Shown: one piece after another, positions 37,101-52,100 of the stretch
Position numbering within the stretch: position 1 is the stretch's first letter
How the letters are laid out: each line of letters opens with the position of its first letter
NCBI GenBank assembly: GCA_024364805.1
Contig: CM044501.1
Location: 102,867,115-102,931,114, forward strand
Length of the DNA stretch: 64,000 bases
Direction of reading: 5' to 3'
DNA from: Euprymna scolopes
Lineage: Eukaryota > Mollusca > Cephalopoda > Sepiida > Sepiolidae
Program-made: the position numbers and the translations under genes
Notes under the pieces: generated by a model
What the model was told of the DNA's origin: nothing
The model's database searches: none
What the model saw: only the letters and a program-made list of their open reading frames with translations

Positions 37101-40100
37101 TTTAGGCACAGATAGCGAGTAAGGGAAATCTTTGATAGTGTTTGTAGCTAGATGAGTGCTTCTTATGAATGTTTGGCAAATTGGAGGAGGAGAAAGGCAT
37201 AGATTGAAGTTTTGATGAGCACCTGCCATGAAAATAATGATAGAGCAAAGTGAGGCTTGCAACATTTCTTCTGTGGAATAGAGATTGCAGGACAAAAGAG
37301 CATCACTTATTAGATTTCAAAGCCAATTTTGAACTTTGTTAAAGTAGGATAAGGTGCTTTGAGCAAATTATCCTCAGATGTGGGAATAGTATTTTATTTG
37401 GAATGTATTTGATAGAGGATTGTGTTGGGAGAGACATACCTTCTGGAGCAGTAGAATGACACAACCATTTTTCTAGCAGCCTTGGCAACTGATTTGATGT
37501 GAGCCTTCCATTTCAGGTCAGAAGTGAAGGTCAATCCAATAAAAGTGAAGGTCACTCGAAGAAGCTTGTCAAAGCATGTTAATTCTTGGAGCCATTCATA
37601 TCAACTGGGGCCAGGGCTAGAGTTAGGGTCAGTGTGTTGAAAAGATAGAAGCTTGGTTTTGGATTAACCAGCTACCTTTTGCCCCACTACACTACATGCT
37701 CAAGGTCAGAGGAGAGAGAGGCTCTGAAAGATCTTGGTCATTGCTGATTTTTTAAGTGTTGAAATGTTTCATTGATGAAGATAATGGAAAGAGTTGGGCC
37801 CAGGATTGATCTCCGAGGTATGCTAACATTGACACTTTGAGTTTCCGACTTCTGTCCATCAATGACTATCAGAAAGAAAGGATTTGATGGTTGAGAAGAC
37901 AACCTATTTAACCTCACTCGTCTCAGAGTAAAGACAAGGGTGCGCAAAGTGCTCGTTAGATAGATGCTCTTCGCAGATAATGCAGCTCTTGTTGCTCATT
38001 CTAAGGAAAGTCTTCAATAACTCATGTCCCACTTTGCGAATGCATACACATCACCATCAGTCTGAAGAAAACTAACATCATGAGTCAAGATATCAAAACC
38101 ACCCCTAAAATCACTATTGGCGATCACACCCTGGAGGTGGTAGACAAGTTCACATACCTTGGATCCATCATCACCAGCAACTTGTCTCTGGACGCAGAAC
38201 TCAACATGAGGATAGGAAAAGCAGCCACTGCCATGGCCCGTCTAACCAAGAGAGTGTGGGACAACACCTTGCTGACACTAAGCACAAAGATAAGAGTATA
38301 CCAGGCCTGTGTGTTGAGTACTCTTCTTTATAGTAGTGAGTGCTCGACTTTGTACTCACACCAAGAACGAAAATTGAATGTTTTCCACATGCGTAACCTC
38401 AGACATCTTTTAAGCATCTCGTGGCAGGATCGAGTCACAAACATAGTCATCCAGGCTGGCATACCAAACATGCTTGCCATTCTAACTTAGAGATGCTTGC
38501 GTTGATTCGGTCATGTGTGCAGGATGGAAGCTAGTCACACGCCAAAGGACATCCTGTATGGTGAGCTCATCTCTGGAGCACAGCCGATCGGACAACCTGC
38601 AACAGAGACCTGAAGACTTGTGGCATTCAACAACAAGATCTTGAGTCAGAGACATCCAATCGCACAGCCTGATGAACAAAGGTTAAGGACAGCGTCAAAT
38701 TAGCAGAAAAGAAGAGAGAAAGACACAGGATAGAGAGAATACAGTCCACTTCTGCCACCTCCACCATCCCTACCATTGACTACACCTGCAGTAACTGCCA
38801 ATGTAGTTGCAAATCTAATTTAGCTACAACTTGTTGACCTGAAACCTCCTTCAGTCGTCTCAATGCACTAAGTAACCGTCTGTCTTGTAACGTCACTTGT
38901 TTAGCGTCTGAACAGCCAAAAGCTCTCCCAACCCCTCCAAGCGACCTGCTTTATATTACATTCATCCACGTGAATCTCACGAGATTACACGAGACCATTT
39001 CTGTTAAATATTACAGACGCCATCTTGCTTTTTCTTTTTCCTGTCCTATGTGCATGCATGACAAGCAGACACGTGGACGCTTCACAGGTCATGTGTATGT
39101 CCGTTTCTATTTTCCTCAGAACCAAACTAAATGCAGAATGCCATTGCCTCAAGAGACAGAAGTTTGCCATCAATTGGTGTCGGGTGGAAGATGCACGTCT
39201 ATCTATTAATACTAAATGAAAGGAAAAACATAACCATTTTTAAAACAAAAACGAAAGAGTTTATTTAATTTGGGTACTGTCAAAGGTCAGCCAACAGTTT
39301 TTTTCAGCAAAGATAATCATTGTTGAAGTGTCACATAGACAGCGACAAGTGAGAGAAGGGATGTCTTTCTTCAATATTTTCTGGGTTCTCTTTGCTGACC
39401 AGCCATGATTCTCAAAGGGGCTAAAGAAGTTCCTTAAGGAACAAATGGAATCAATATCCCCTGCAAGATGATTGGTCAATGTGTGGTCAAATCGTTTAGC
39501 ATGGACATTTGCAGAATCTTTATTGATGACTGCTACATCAGTATGTGGACTTAAGATTTTAATACAGGCTTTCCTCTATCCAGTCATCGTTGATGGAATG
39601 AGAGCATGCTACCCCTGTGAAGTAAATAAAGAGTTCCATTGGAAATTCCATCCAAATTCCCGAGATACACCTAAAGAAGGTCAGAGGTTACATCAACATT
39701 GTCAAAATGACACTCAACGTGAGCAATTAAAAAAAATCCAAACTTTTTTTCATGTTATCATTTTTATGCAATAAACTGAGCTTCAATCTATGGAGAAAAT
39801 CCCTGAAAAAATTCCACAACAAAAACTCGTCTAACTACAACCACTGGCAATAATTTCTCTTTTGTCCTATGTATATCTAAAACTAAACAGAGCTTCCATG
39901 AACAGAATTTCTTTTGTAGAACTACCTATCTGCGAAACTTGATACCACAGTACCATTCCCAGCTGAATACAACATGGTGGTTTTCAAGTGAAATGTAAAC
40001 AAATTCTTGTTGAGTCATCCTCTTCAATAATCCAATTCTCCCCAATTCCAACCCTCTGAATGGTAAAAAAACACTAATCATCGCAGTGTTTTTTTACCGT

Positions 40101-43100
40101 TCATCTAACACATTCATTAACCCTCTTCCTTGAGTGGTCTCTCTGCCTTGATAAGTGGTGAATCCTTGATAAAAAGAAAAATTCCTTGTGAGGAAGAATA
40201 TCCAATTAGAGGTTCACAGAACCATAAAGAAATCAAATATTATTAAGGTGATTGTTAAACATTTTGTGAATAAGAGCATTTTCAATGAGAACATATTGAA
40301 TGGATTAGTTAATACATTCCCAACTAGAATTGTTATGTTGCGGGGGAAGAGGATATTTTCAGTCTGTGATGATTATTATTATTAATATTCATATGTTTCT
40401 TATTAACCGTGTCTATATGTATGTATGTATGTATGAGTATACACGGCCGTGATCATCTATGTATGCATGTCTATAGATGTTGCTGTGTCACCTCTAGTGT
40501 GTGCATAAAAGTCACCATACTTTTTTTTTCTGTTTCTTGGTCTTCTCTGAGGATGCAACTTCTCCCATCACTGGTCAATGCTGAAAACAAACATCTCATT
40601 AAACATTACGCTGGTCTTCTTGCATGGATTCTTTATTTGTCTAATGAGTGAAGAGGGGGGGGAGTATAGCATTGTCAACTTAAACTATTTATGCAAACTG
40701 TGACAACACTTAACAGGTTATGCGCCCAGCCATCGTCTTTTCTTTGACGGATCGGAATCTAAATTCGAATTGTGGCTGGTAAAATTTCTGGGGTATCTAA
40801 GGATTCGAAAACTACACAAAGTGATACACTCTCCAACAGAGAATCCTAACGACCCCGAATTTCTTGAAAAGAATGCAACTGTTTTTGCAGAACTGATTCA
40901 ATGCTTAGACGATAGAAGTCTGTCTCTGATTATAAGAGACGCCTTGGATGACGGACAGAAAGCATTGAACATATTAAGAGAACATTATTTATCAAAAGGG
41001 AAACCAAAAATTATATCACTATATACAGAACTAACGTCTCTGAAACGTAACGAGGATGAAACGATTACTAACTATGTTATAAGGGCAGAAACAACTGCCA
41101 ATGCCTTAAAACTCTCAGCCATAAATATGAAATAATAAGTGATAGCTTGTTGATATCAATGACCCTCAAAGGACTTCCAGCTGATTTTAAACCATTTGCA
41201 ACTGTTATAACGCAAAAAGACAAACCCATAAATTTCAGTGATTTTAAAGTGGCATTGCACAGTTATGAAGAGACTAATCGTATGCTCGTGGACAATAATA
41301 ACTCCAGCAATATTATGAAGTTCAAAAATGCTTCTCGAAAAAAAACACCACCAAATTACGCACCTCACCACAATTTGTTCCCCAAAAGTAATTTTCCCAA
41401 GAAAAAGAATAAAATTATCTGCTATAATTGTGGACAACCCAACCACAAAAGTTTCCAATGTCGATATAAACGCTCTAAAATGGACTCCATAAAAAACGTT
41501 GAGAACTTTGAGGAAGAACATACATTTCTATTCACATGTAACTTTGACAATACCACAAACGGTAAAAATCTCCTTGTAGACTGTGGTGCTACAGCACACG
41601 TTATCACCAAGGAATCTGATTTTATTAATTTGGATTCAAACTTTAATCCACAAAGTCATTTTGTCAAACTTGCCAACGGTAGTCAAATAAATGATATAGT
41701 CTTGAAAAGAGGCGATGCTAAAATATACCTAAAAAATAATAAAGGTGAAATTTGTAACTGTATTCTAAAAAATGCTCTGTTCATACCTGCATATCTGTTC
41801 AGGCTGCAATTAAACAAGATGCGAATATAAAGTTTGGTCAAAACAAGTCAAAATTGATGTACCCCAATGGAACTGTATTTGATGTTAAAGAAAATGGCCA
41901 ATTATATTATTTAAAAAGTATGGTTCCCTCAAAAACTACCTGTCACGACTTGGAAACCTGGCATAAAATTCTAGGACACTGCAATACAGCTGATATTAAA
42001 AAAAATTACCAAATGTAGTCGAAGGCATGAAAATAATATCTTCAGACGATCTCCTAAATTGTGATGTGTGTGCACACAGGGGAAAATGACAAAATATATG
42101 AGCAGAATGCCAGACAAAAAGGCTACGAAAATTCTCTCACTTGTGCATTGTGACTTAGCAGGTCCGATCAGCCTGATGGGGAGAAATAATCTAAGGTACG
42201 TTTTGAACTTTATTAATGATTTTTCTGGTTTAATTATAGTTTATTTTCTAAAAAACAAATCCGACACTATCCTCGCCACTAAGAAATATTTAGCTGATAT
42301 TACCCCGTATGGCTCGGTAAAATGCATTCGCTCAGACAATGGGACTGAATTTACTAGTAAAAACTTTGAACTTCTATTAATTAACCACCGTATTAAACAC
42401 AAGAAATCTGCGCTGTATTTCCCCTTCCAAAATGGCACCGCTGAAAGGGCATGGTGAACCCTTTTTGAGATGACAAGATGTCTACTCATTGAATCGAAAT
42501 TAACGCATAGTTTATTGACTTATGCTTTAATGACAGCAGCATATATCAGAAATAAATCGTTCAATAAAAGATTAAACAAAACACTGTATGAAGTGTTTTG
42601 CAGTGTCAACCCCAAAATGAACCGAATGCATATATTTGGTTCAGATTTTTTTCCATTTATATAAAATACCAGTAAACTAAATATTAAAAGTGAAAAAGGT
42701 ATTTTCGTAGGTTACGATATAAACAGTCCAGCATATTTAATCTACTTTCCAGCCCAAAATGCCATAAAAAGGGTTAGATATGTAAAATTCAATGATACAT
42801 TAAATTTAAAAAATGACGATCCAGTGGATGAAAAACATGAAATATAACCTAGCATCTTAATCGATCACAATGAAAATATTAATAACGACAATTACAGAAC
42901 TACTGACAAAAATATTAACCAGACATGTCGATACCCAATAAGGGAGCGAAAAAGGCCAGATTCTTAGAAATTGAAAAGATACAAGACTACGCAGTGGATT
43001 ACTGTTACTCATTGAAAAGCGCACTGAAAAGTTATAATGAGGCGATTAATTCAGAAAATCACCAAGAATGGGAACAAGCTATGATATCCGAATTGAAAGC

Positions 43101-46100
43101 TTTATCATAAAATAACACATACAAAATAGTGGCAAAACCAACAGGTAAAAATATAATTTCTTCACGCTGGGTTTTCTTCCAAAAAAATCACAGCTTTTGG
43201 CAGTGAAGCTTTTAAAGCAAGATTTGTTGCAAAAAGTTTTTCACAAATTTCTGGAGTGGAATATTTTGCAACATTTTCACCAACGACAAATTTAACGACA
43301 ATTAGAATTTTATTACAACTTGCCACTCAATACAATTTAAAAATACATCAAATGGATGTAAAAAATGCTTATTTAAATGCTTCAATTGACTGTGAAATCT
43401 ACATTTACCCTCCAGAGGGATTTAAAATGAAAAATAAAAATTGGATGTGGAAATTAAATAAATCATTTTATGGACTAAAACAAAGTGCACACAATTGGAA
43501 TTTAATATTCCATAATTATTTAATAGAACAGGAATTCAAGCAATGTCCCGTAGATGCGTGCATGTATACCAAAAATGTAGGGAATAAATTGTTGATTTTG
43601 TTTTTTTGGGTTGACGATATATTACTCGCCTCAAACTGTGACAACACTTAACAAACCCATTCTGAGATGCTCGACACATCCGTCTCATCCAAAGTTGAAA
43701 AGCAACTGCTCATCCGCTTTGTCTAAAATTGGAAGCTAGACTGTACCTGCATGCAAATCAAAAAATATCCTTTTTCTCTTTCTTTTTCATGCATCGTTTT
43801 CTTTCACACAAACTGATTGACACCTGGGTTGTCATCGCTGACCCATTGGACATATGTCAACCTTAACCCTTTGAACTCTTTGCACTAACCTGTGAAGCAG
43901 CTCACAATTTCCAACATGCCGGCATAACCTGGGATAGATTATATATCAGAATTAGAGAAGGCGAGAATAGATGGCCAAGCTGAAGTTGAGGAAGTAAGGA
44001 TAGAACAGGAGACGAAGTTAAGAAAGCTGTAACTGAATGTACAAACTAATAGTGTCAGACCTAGCAAAGCGAGTCTTGTGCCAAAATTTAAGTAGGAAAA
44101 AATGGATGAATTCTTTGAACACTTCAAAAAAGCTGTAATAACTTTGGAATGGGTAAGGAGCTACAGACTTTATTTAGTCGCAGCTACATTACATTATCAA
44201 ATTGTGTTGCATATGAGAAGGGGGAGATGGCAAGTATTAAAGCTATGAATTAGTATTGGAAGCATATCACCAAAAAGAATGAGAAAGGTGGAAAAGATGA
44301 GAAGTTGGGAATGTCTAGGAGTGTTTAAAATAGTTCATCCTAACTGAGGAATTTAAAAATATTGCAAAGAGTCAAAACTTTACATTAAAGAAAGTAGGGC
44401 AGAAAATGTGTACAAGATATACTAGCAAATGAATATATGTGAACTCACCAGAGAAACAAAACTAAACCAAATTATTCAGAAATAATCAGAGAACAGAATC
44501 CTAACCAGGAAAAGAATAGAAATTAGGAGTATACAGCACATGGCCAACAATCAGATTCGCAGTCAGCAAAAGTGCAAGATAAAACAACCACATAGTCACA
44601 AAGTACAATATTATCAAATAGATGCTGGTCATTTGTGTTCAGGCATCAATATTGCTCATTGAAAATGATAAATAGCAATTTTTTATGAGACATAAGAGCA
44701 TCACAATCATTACTGGTACAAAATAATGTTTTGAAGAGTTTGAAGTTGGAAACTGGCAGACAAATCGGTATCAGAGTGAATGAAAATGCATCACAGAAGA
44801 AAGAATGACATAAGACTAGTAAATAACCAAAGAAAGGCAGCAACATGAATATCATACGCACACATTTTCTTCCAGTATCTTCTTTACTTGAACATGATTA
44901 TTCGGACTACTGTGGAGTGTTATTTTTATGTTTCTGTCTGCACAAACCCGTGGTGTAGTGGATAGAGTACTTTGTAAAATTCAAATTGTAAACGTTTCAC
45001 TTCTGGAGGTTGAAAATTCAATCCTCAGTGCGGGCAACACACAAAATACCATCCCAAATTACTTAGGACTTCTACTCAGTCATGGGTGACAGATTGAAAG
45101 CATGCTATGTAATATTCACCGGAGTAGCAAGTGTCCGCATATTTGTGCATTGCATGGATGTGCGTGCAAGCAGTCGCGTGACAGAGGAGGGGGTAGACTT
45201 GCCGCAGGGAAGTGTTGGGTGGGAAAAGAGAAAAAAAGATGGCGCCTGGTGTTTTATAAACTGTGGTCTCGCGAGATCACAAGAAAACAGAGGGCACACA
45301 TGCAAATGAAACAGGGTGAAAAACTGCAAAAAGCAAGCTTGAGTGAGAGGAAGGGACAGTGTCGTTTACAGTCACAAGGTTATTGTGTTATTATGGCAAG
45401 TGTTGGTCACGATTGAAGTTGAATTCGATACATGCTATCCCCATGGATTAAATTAAAGGTGCCATTCAAAATTCTGTGCAAATTTCTGAGTTCAACAAGA
45501 TACACCTGAATAAGGCTAAGAAGGTTACATATACGAAAACATGAAAATAAGAATCAAAATAATATGAATAGGCAATTGTCATCTCACAAATTCAGAAACA
45601 TGTCTTTTGGTTCAAGTTTTTATTAAAAATAATTATTCTGGATAGGAATAATGATCAAGTTGACATTTTCCCCTATTGACATAACCTGCTTGCACCCTTA
45701 ATAAAATAGTTTTACCATTTTGCTATTTTGTCTATCAAACAAACAATAGCATGTGCTTCGATACTCTTTTCCTTGAATAACTTCACTTACCTTTCTATCT
45801 TATAAAAAAAAAAAATAGTAATTCCACTTTACTAAACACTCATTTAGCAAGGTAGCATCAATTTCTATTATTATTATTATTATTTTATTTTGAGTCATTT
45901 GTAGCATTCAACAACTGAGCATTCAACAACTCCAATCGTCTGGACTATTTGCATAAGTCATTCCAGATGGACTAGTACAAAAAATGGTCAGTTACCTCAG
46001 AAAAGTACATTTCTGTTTAGGTTGTTACAAATCATTTTACAAGATTTTCTCATTTCTTTGTAAATGATTGGAAGAAAAATACAACATGAATTCAGGAAAT

Positions 46101-49100
46101 TTTCTCTACTCATTATGTCGCCGCCACCAGATCTGGTCAAAGCAGGCAACTGACATCAGTTAATGCATTTACCAATTTGCATTTTAAAATTTTTATTTTC
46201 TTTTATTGATTTTAGGCCCACAGAGAAGAAAGTTGGTTTCCTGGTTTTAGTTGGTCAATCTGCGTCTGCCCAAGTTGTGGTATTCATTTGGGTTGGTGAG
46301 TATTATGATTTTATATTGTTGCAAAAATATTGGCTACTTAGTAGAATTTGCAATTTTTATTATAGAGATTTCAATATAAATATTGACATCAAACACATTT
46401 GAAATGGAATAAGAAACTTTTTAAACTTGAAATATGAACACAGTTGTTTGAAATCTCTATAATAAAAATTGCAAATTCTACTAAGTAGCCAATATGAACA
46501 GTTTATTACAAAGAAGGAGGAGAGAAAGTGCAATTAAACAGTTTCTAAAACATTTAATAATGTTAACAATTTCATCACACTTATTAGATATCGAAAGTCT
46601 AAAATAATCTAAGAAAATTGCCATCTTTTAATATTACATTTTTTGCAGGAGCAGATAATTTGATGCTGAAGTTATAAAATCATTTTTGTAAAAAATTCTG
46701 AGATTACAATTTATTTCTGCTTTTAAATATTAGAATCACATTTTTATGATAACAAACAACCAATATTATATAATCATTAAGAAGCTAATTTTTTATAGTT
46801 TTTTTTTGCTATTTAAATAAACGTTCATAGTAATTCTGAATATGAAATCCTATCACCATGGTCAACGTTGTCTATAAGCGTCAGAAGTGTTAATGTTTTT
46901 GTAAACATTCAGAATGACCACTGTTTTACAAATACTTTCCAATCATGTCCATAAAATATACTATGGATATTAATTGCTGAAAAATCTCAGATACACTGAC
47001 AAAATCAAAATAGTGGGGTACCAAAAGTAGGATGTGAGAGGGAGGGCAGGATTTTGTAAGTGACAATGCGTGGTCTCATTCCAGCAGGCAACATCAGATA
47101 CAGACATGTATTGAATGCTTCCGTAGGCTTTCCCCTCCCAAACTGAAAAAAAAGTCAAATAATGCAATGGTTGGACAAAAATTAATATTTATAATTTTTG
47201 ACGAAACTTGTTTGAATCATAATATGATCCCAAGTTCTATAAGAATGTCTACAGCTAAGAATATGTTGTATAGGATAATTGGTGTAAGAATGATGAACAT
47301 ATGGATTAAAGTAAACAATATAATGCGGTAATAGTCAGCTAATGTACTTACTAACTTCTAGAAGCGATGACAAGGCAAATCAGTTCCTTCACTTTTTTCT
47401 CTCACGCCTTGTTTTTCTGATCGTTCTATTTTTAATTAATAATCATTGAAAAGTTTTTTGGGCCATATTTTAATTAAGAATTGTTGAAATTAATTTTATT
47501 TTTTTAAAAGAATTATTGAAAACATGTTTTTTTTTAAGTAATGAACTATTTAGTTTATGAAGCAGTGCGAGCCACAAAACTGTCTCATAAAAACAGTAAT
47601 GAAAGACCTATTAGAGACAAAGCTTCAAACATTTTTATTGTATATTTTTCAATGACGTCCTTTTCTTATATTTTATTTCAATAAATCGCTTCACAATAGA
47701 AATACTGAAGAACAATAAAAGTGAAGGAACTGATTTGCCTTGTCACCACTTCTAGTAGCAGACATACCAGAAGTTAGGAAGTACGTTAGCTGACTATAAT
47801 CAAAACAAATGCTATAAAACAACAGGAGTGAAGGAAAATCAAAATAAAAAGGAAAAGGGTTTTCTTTAAATAGAATGTGAACAAATGTATGCAACATTAA
47901 ATACACAATTTTTTTTAATCTTGTTTAAAGTTTGATATGTGAATCAGGTACATAACAACCATTTTGTGATAAATCCATCCTCATCACTTCCTTTCATGTT
48001 TGCTGTGATCTTCCCCTACCAACTGACCCTATTATCTCAACAGATATAACACATATACAAATCCAAGAACTTTCATCCATCTTTTCAACATGACCATACC
48101 ACTAAAATCTCCTGGTCTGCACACATACTCCTATACTTTTGTTTTCATCTTCCTCTTTGTGGAGTACTTCCAACAACTGATCATCACTGGTATTGATAAC
48201 ATTCACTCTTTTCTTTCAATAGAATTTTCCTCAACTTTCTTAGCTTCACAAATAAATCTTCCAGGCAAATACTAAATCATCAACATTACTTTCAGACGAT
48301 CTTTTTGAAAATGAAAAGCAACCACCTCAATACAGATCTCTGATGTATTCTTACTTCAAGCTGTTACTAAATTCTAACACAACATTGAATATTTTTTGTA
48401 CAGCACAACATTTTACCAAACCACATCGCTCTTTTAGGTGAGGCTGTATAATATGCTGATTGCACTTCTTTAAAGATCGAGGAGCACAAGACGAATAAAA
48501 AAGGCTTCTTCAAAAAATAAAGACAAAAAAAAGCAAACTAAAAGACACCATACTGGTCCAAGTTTGAAAATAAAGAAGAAAATCACTGGATTTTCAAGAT
48601 TCATTGTATTCAGTATTTGGTTTGGTGGTATGTGTGCATGTATTTCCTTCAAAATATGTAAGTCAAAACAACATTCCCAGGAATTAGGGAAAAAATTAAT
48701 TTCTCTACAAAGTTTGAATGAACATTTGAGAAAATAGATATCTAATTCAACTAACATCAACAAATATATAGTTGTCGATGTTAGAATTATTCAAATAGCT
48801 ATATTTCTCACTTCCAATGAAGATTATAAAAAGAAATAGATTATGATCAATTAACATAAATGAACTCTTTTAAAGAAACATAATTATTGTCTTGTTAATG
48901 GAGACATTTAATCAATGACTCTTTCAAAAATGAAAGCGAGTAAGAAACCTGAAAAAGTTAAACAAATCAATGAAGCATTGAAAAAAAAATAGACTTTGCT
49001 TTATATCACAATCAAATTTATTTATATTCAATGAACTATTTACATCACCTGTTTCTTCTGGTTTATGTTTTTGTGAAATCTATTTTTGTGCGGTTGAATG

Positions 49101-52100
49101 GAAAATTTACTACCCCATACACCGATTGAACTCATAAGCTTCACAGAAGGGGGATTTTTGTTGACTTCACACCCTACCCCAATTCTGACCTCATCTCGCC
49201 CAATGTCACATACAGATGCAGAGAAGGATGTGCAAACATCTCATCATCACTTTGGTATATGAAATTGATTTATAATTTTTCATGTCTCATTATTCAATAA
49301 TTTAAGTTTTTGTAATTCTTTTCTTTGCATATATTTACCTTCAAAATCTTTTTAAGTAAAAATTGTATTACTTTTTCGAAATTTCAAAAAGATAATTATT
49401 TTGTGTGTATTTATTCTATTGAATCTTAAAATGACAATTTTAAATAAATCTTAATAACATTATATTTTTATTTAATATCTATTTAATAAATTGGTGTTTA
49501 TTTATTTAATATCTATTTAATAAATTGGTGCTTATTCAGATTGGCACCATGGCTACATCTAAAAATTAAAGGATATACAGAAATATCTGTATAATGTACG
49601 TACCAGTCATGGGACGGAGATGAAATATTCCCAAAATTATGTAATTTGATCAAGTAGTTTAATTTTTTATTCAAGGAAATCATGTATTACTCTGTTTCGA
49701 TTAGGGTGAAAAAAAAAAAAAATGTCCAGGACAAGAGCAGACAACCCATGGAACTGTCAAAACAATCAATGATTACCTCCCCTTATTATGTTCCCTAGTA
49801 AAACATGTTACTTATTGGTAAAAAAACGGCAAATTTATTTTTCGTAAATAAAAAAAATTACTCTAATAATTATTATAATATAAAATCTTCATTCCATGAC
49901 AAGTAGGTACAACATAAAAGTTTTTGGTCATCACTATAAGTGCCAATCTGAATAAGCACCTTATAATGATTCAAAATAAAAAAAAAATTTTTGCAGAAAT
50001 TCAGAATAGCTGTGAATATCGTCTAATTGATCTTGCATAATTTTTGAAACAGAATAAAATACTCTGCCATGTATTATATTTTGTTGTTTGTAAGCATATA
50101 TTGTAGTTTTCAAAGGATTTTGATCATACAGTTTATGGATATAATATTTCTGAATGAAATTGTTTTTTGATCTAGTATTAAGAAAGATTTAACTCAGATG
50201 AGCTATGTGCACTTTTAGACAATCATTTATCTTAGGCTTTAGAAATAGATTTGAATAAAAGCAAATTTCTAAAAACGATAAACATTCTAAAATGAAATTG
50301 GAAGGTAAAAGTTGGTTGACTTATTACAAATTAAGGCTAGCAATGACTTGATTTCTTAAATCTATCACATACATATTTACCTCGTCAGAATTAAAAATCA
50401 TATAAAATTTTTTTTGCAAACAAGAAATTGGACTCGTGCTAATTTAACATGTTTGTTGTAGTTTCGACATAGGAAAATATTCTTTCAGAATTTTATATAA
50501 TTTGTATTCTCTTATTTTTGTAGGCATTTTGAAGCTATAGAACCCGATACAATAACTGGAAAAAGAGAAAGTTTTTTTGGTTTAATACTAAACCATTTGT
50601 TGCACCAGTTATGTGAGTGGTTGCTTTTTTATAAAGATAAAAATTTGGACATTCAATTAACATCTCATTAATATTTCAGTTCTTCACACTTGTGTCTATA
50701 TTATAATTTAATGTTTGCTAAATTCAATACTTTGACTTTTCTTTGTATTTTAGATATACAACATTTTACATCCAAAATTATTTTTTTATATAAATAAAAA
50801 TTGGCAGCAGAAAAAATTCCTTTAAAGAACATTATCACATAATTTCAAAATGAATTTAGCTAATTCTTTTCCCTGAATTTAAGAGTCTTGTGTGAATTTT
50901 AATCATGCCTGGAGTTGTTGAAAATCGTTATTTGAAAACATCAGAGATTGGAACGATGAAGCAGCATTTTTTTAGTCTTCCTATGAACATTATTTGAACT
51001 GTAAACATCATCTGACATTTAGATTATTGTTTTTCTTAGTAAATTACGTTTGATGAAAAAGAAATTGATTATAAACGTTTGTAATTGTAGCTGTTTAAAT
51101 GCATCCCATTCTGAATTGCGTTGGACTTAATTTTGGCTTGGAATTTTAGGAAAAAAAAAAAAACTATCAGTGTCATCCATCTAAAATTTTTGTTTTTTGA
51201 ACTCATTGCAAGTGTTTCTGCTGGAGGTTGATAAAGTTTATGTGCCAAGGAGGAAAATGTTAAATTTATCAAGTAATAGCGATAAAAATTTTCTGAAACA
51301 TGTACATATGGAGAAATATTGTTGAATGATCTTTGGAATATGATTATAAAATATAAAATTCTTTTGTGAAATTTATATTTCATGATATATATACATCTCC
51401 CAAAATTTCTAACATTATTTTTAAATACGTCTCTATTTGACGTTTCTGATTTTTTGAGATGAGGATTGGTTATTCACATTATTTGGATTCATTAGACTAC
51501 TGTTCTCATCTTTAGTGTTATTTCCACAACGTTTTGGTCGATGTAACCTCCGACCTTCTTCAGGTGTATCTTGTTGAACTCGGGAATTTGGACAGAGTTT
51601 TGAGCAGAACCCTTTATTTAATTCACAGGGGTCACACGCTCTTGTTCCGTCAACCATGACTGGATAGAGGTCCTAAGTAATTCGCAATTGTATTTTTCGG
51701 TCGCCCACACTGAGGATTGAACCTTCAACCTTTAGGAGAATATCACTTTTTACAATTGATTTTTCAAGTTAATTGAATTGATGTTTTCAATAGAAGCTTT
51801 AAAATAAACCTGTAGTGTTTTCTTAGGGTGACAAATTTATTATTCCACTTTGTAGGAGAGGTTTCTTTATAGTTGTACCTTAATGTTATTGAGCATAATG
51901 TTAGTGACTACACAAACGTACTCTTACAGGATGACTAAGATCAAAGAGCTTAGGACATCAAAATACTTCTGATTAGTGAGTGTCTAAACCAGCAGCAGTA
52001 TTTCCAATAAAACAAGTCCTGAAATTACGATTTCAACATGCAGTCAGCGGCAGTCTAATTAGGAAAACAAATCAAAAAGAAAGAATTAAATTATTACATT

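Noticed and set aside
45082-45416. Three overlapping frames of about 75-105 residues
   Set aside because: They lie in the SINE and solo LTR and start or end at element borders.
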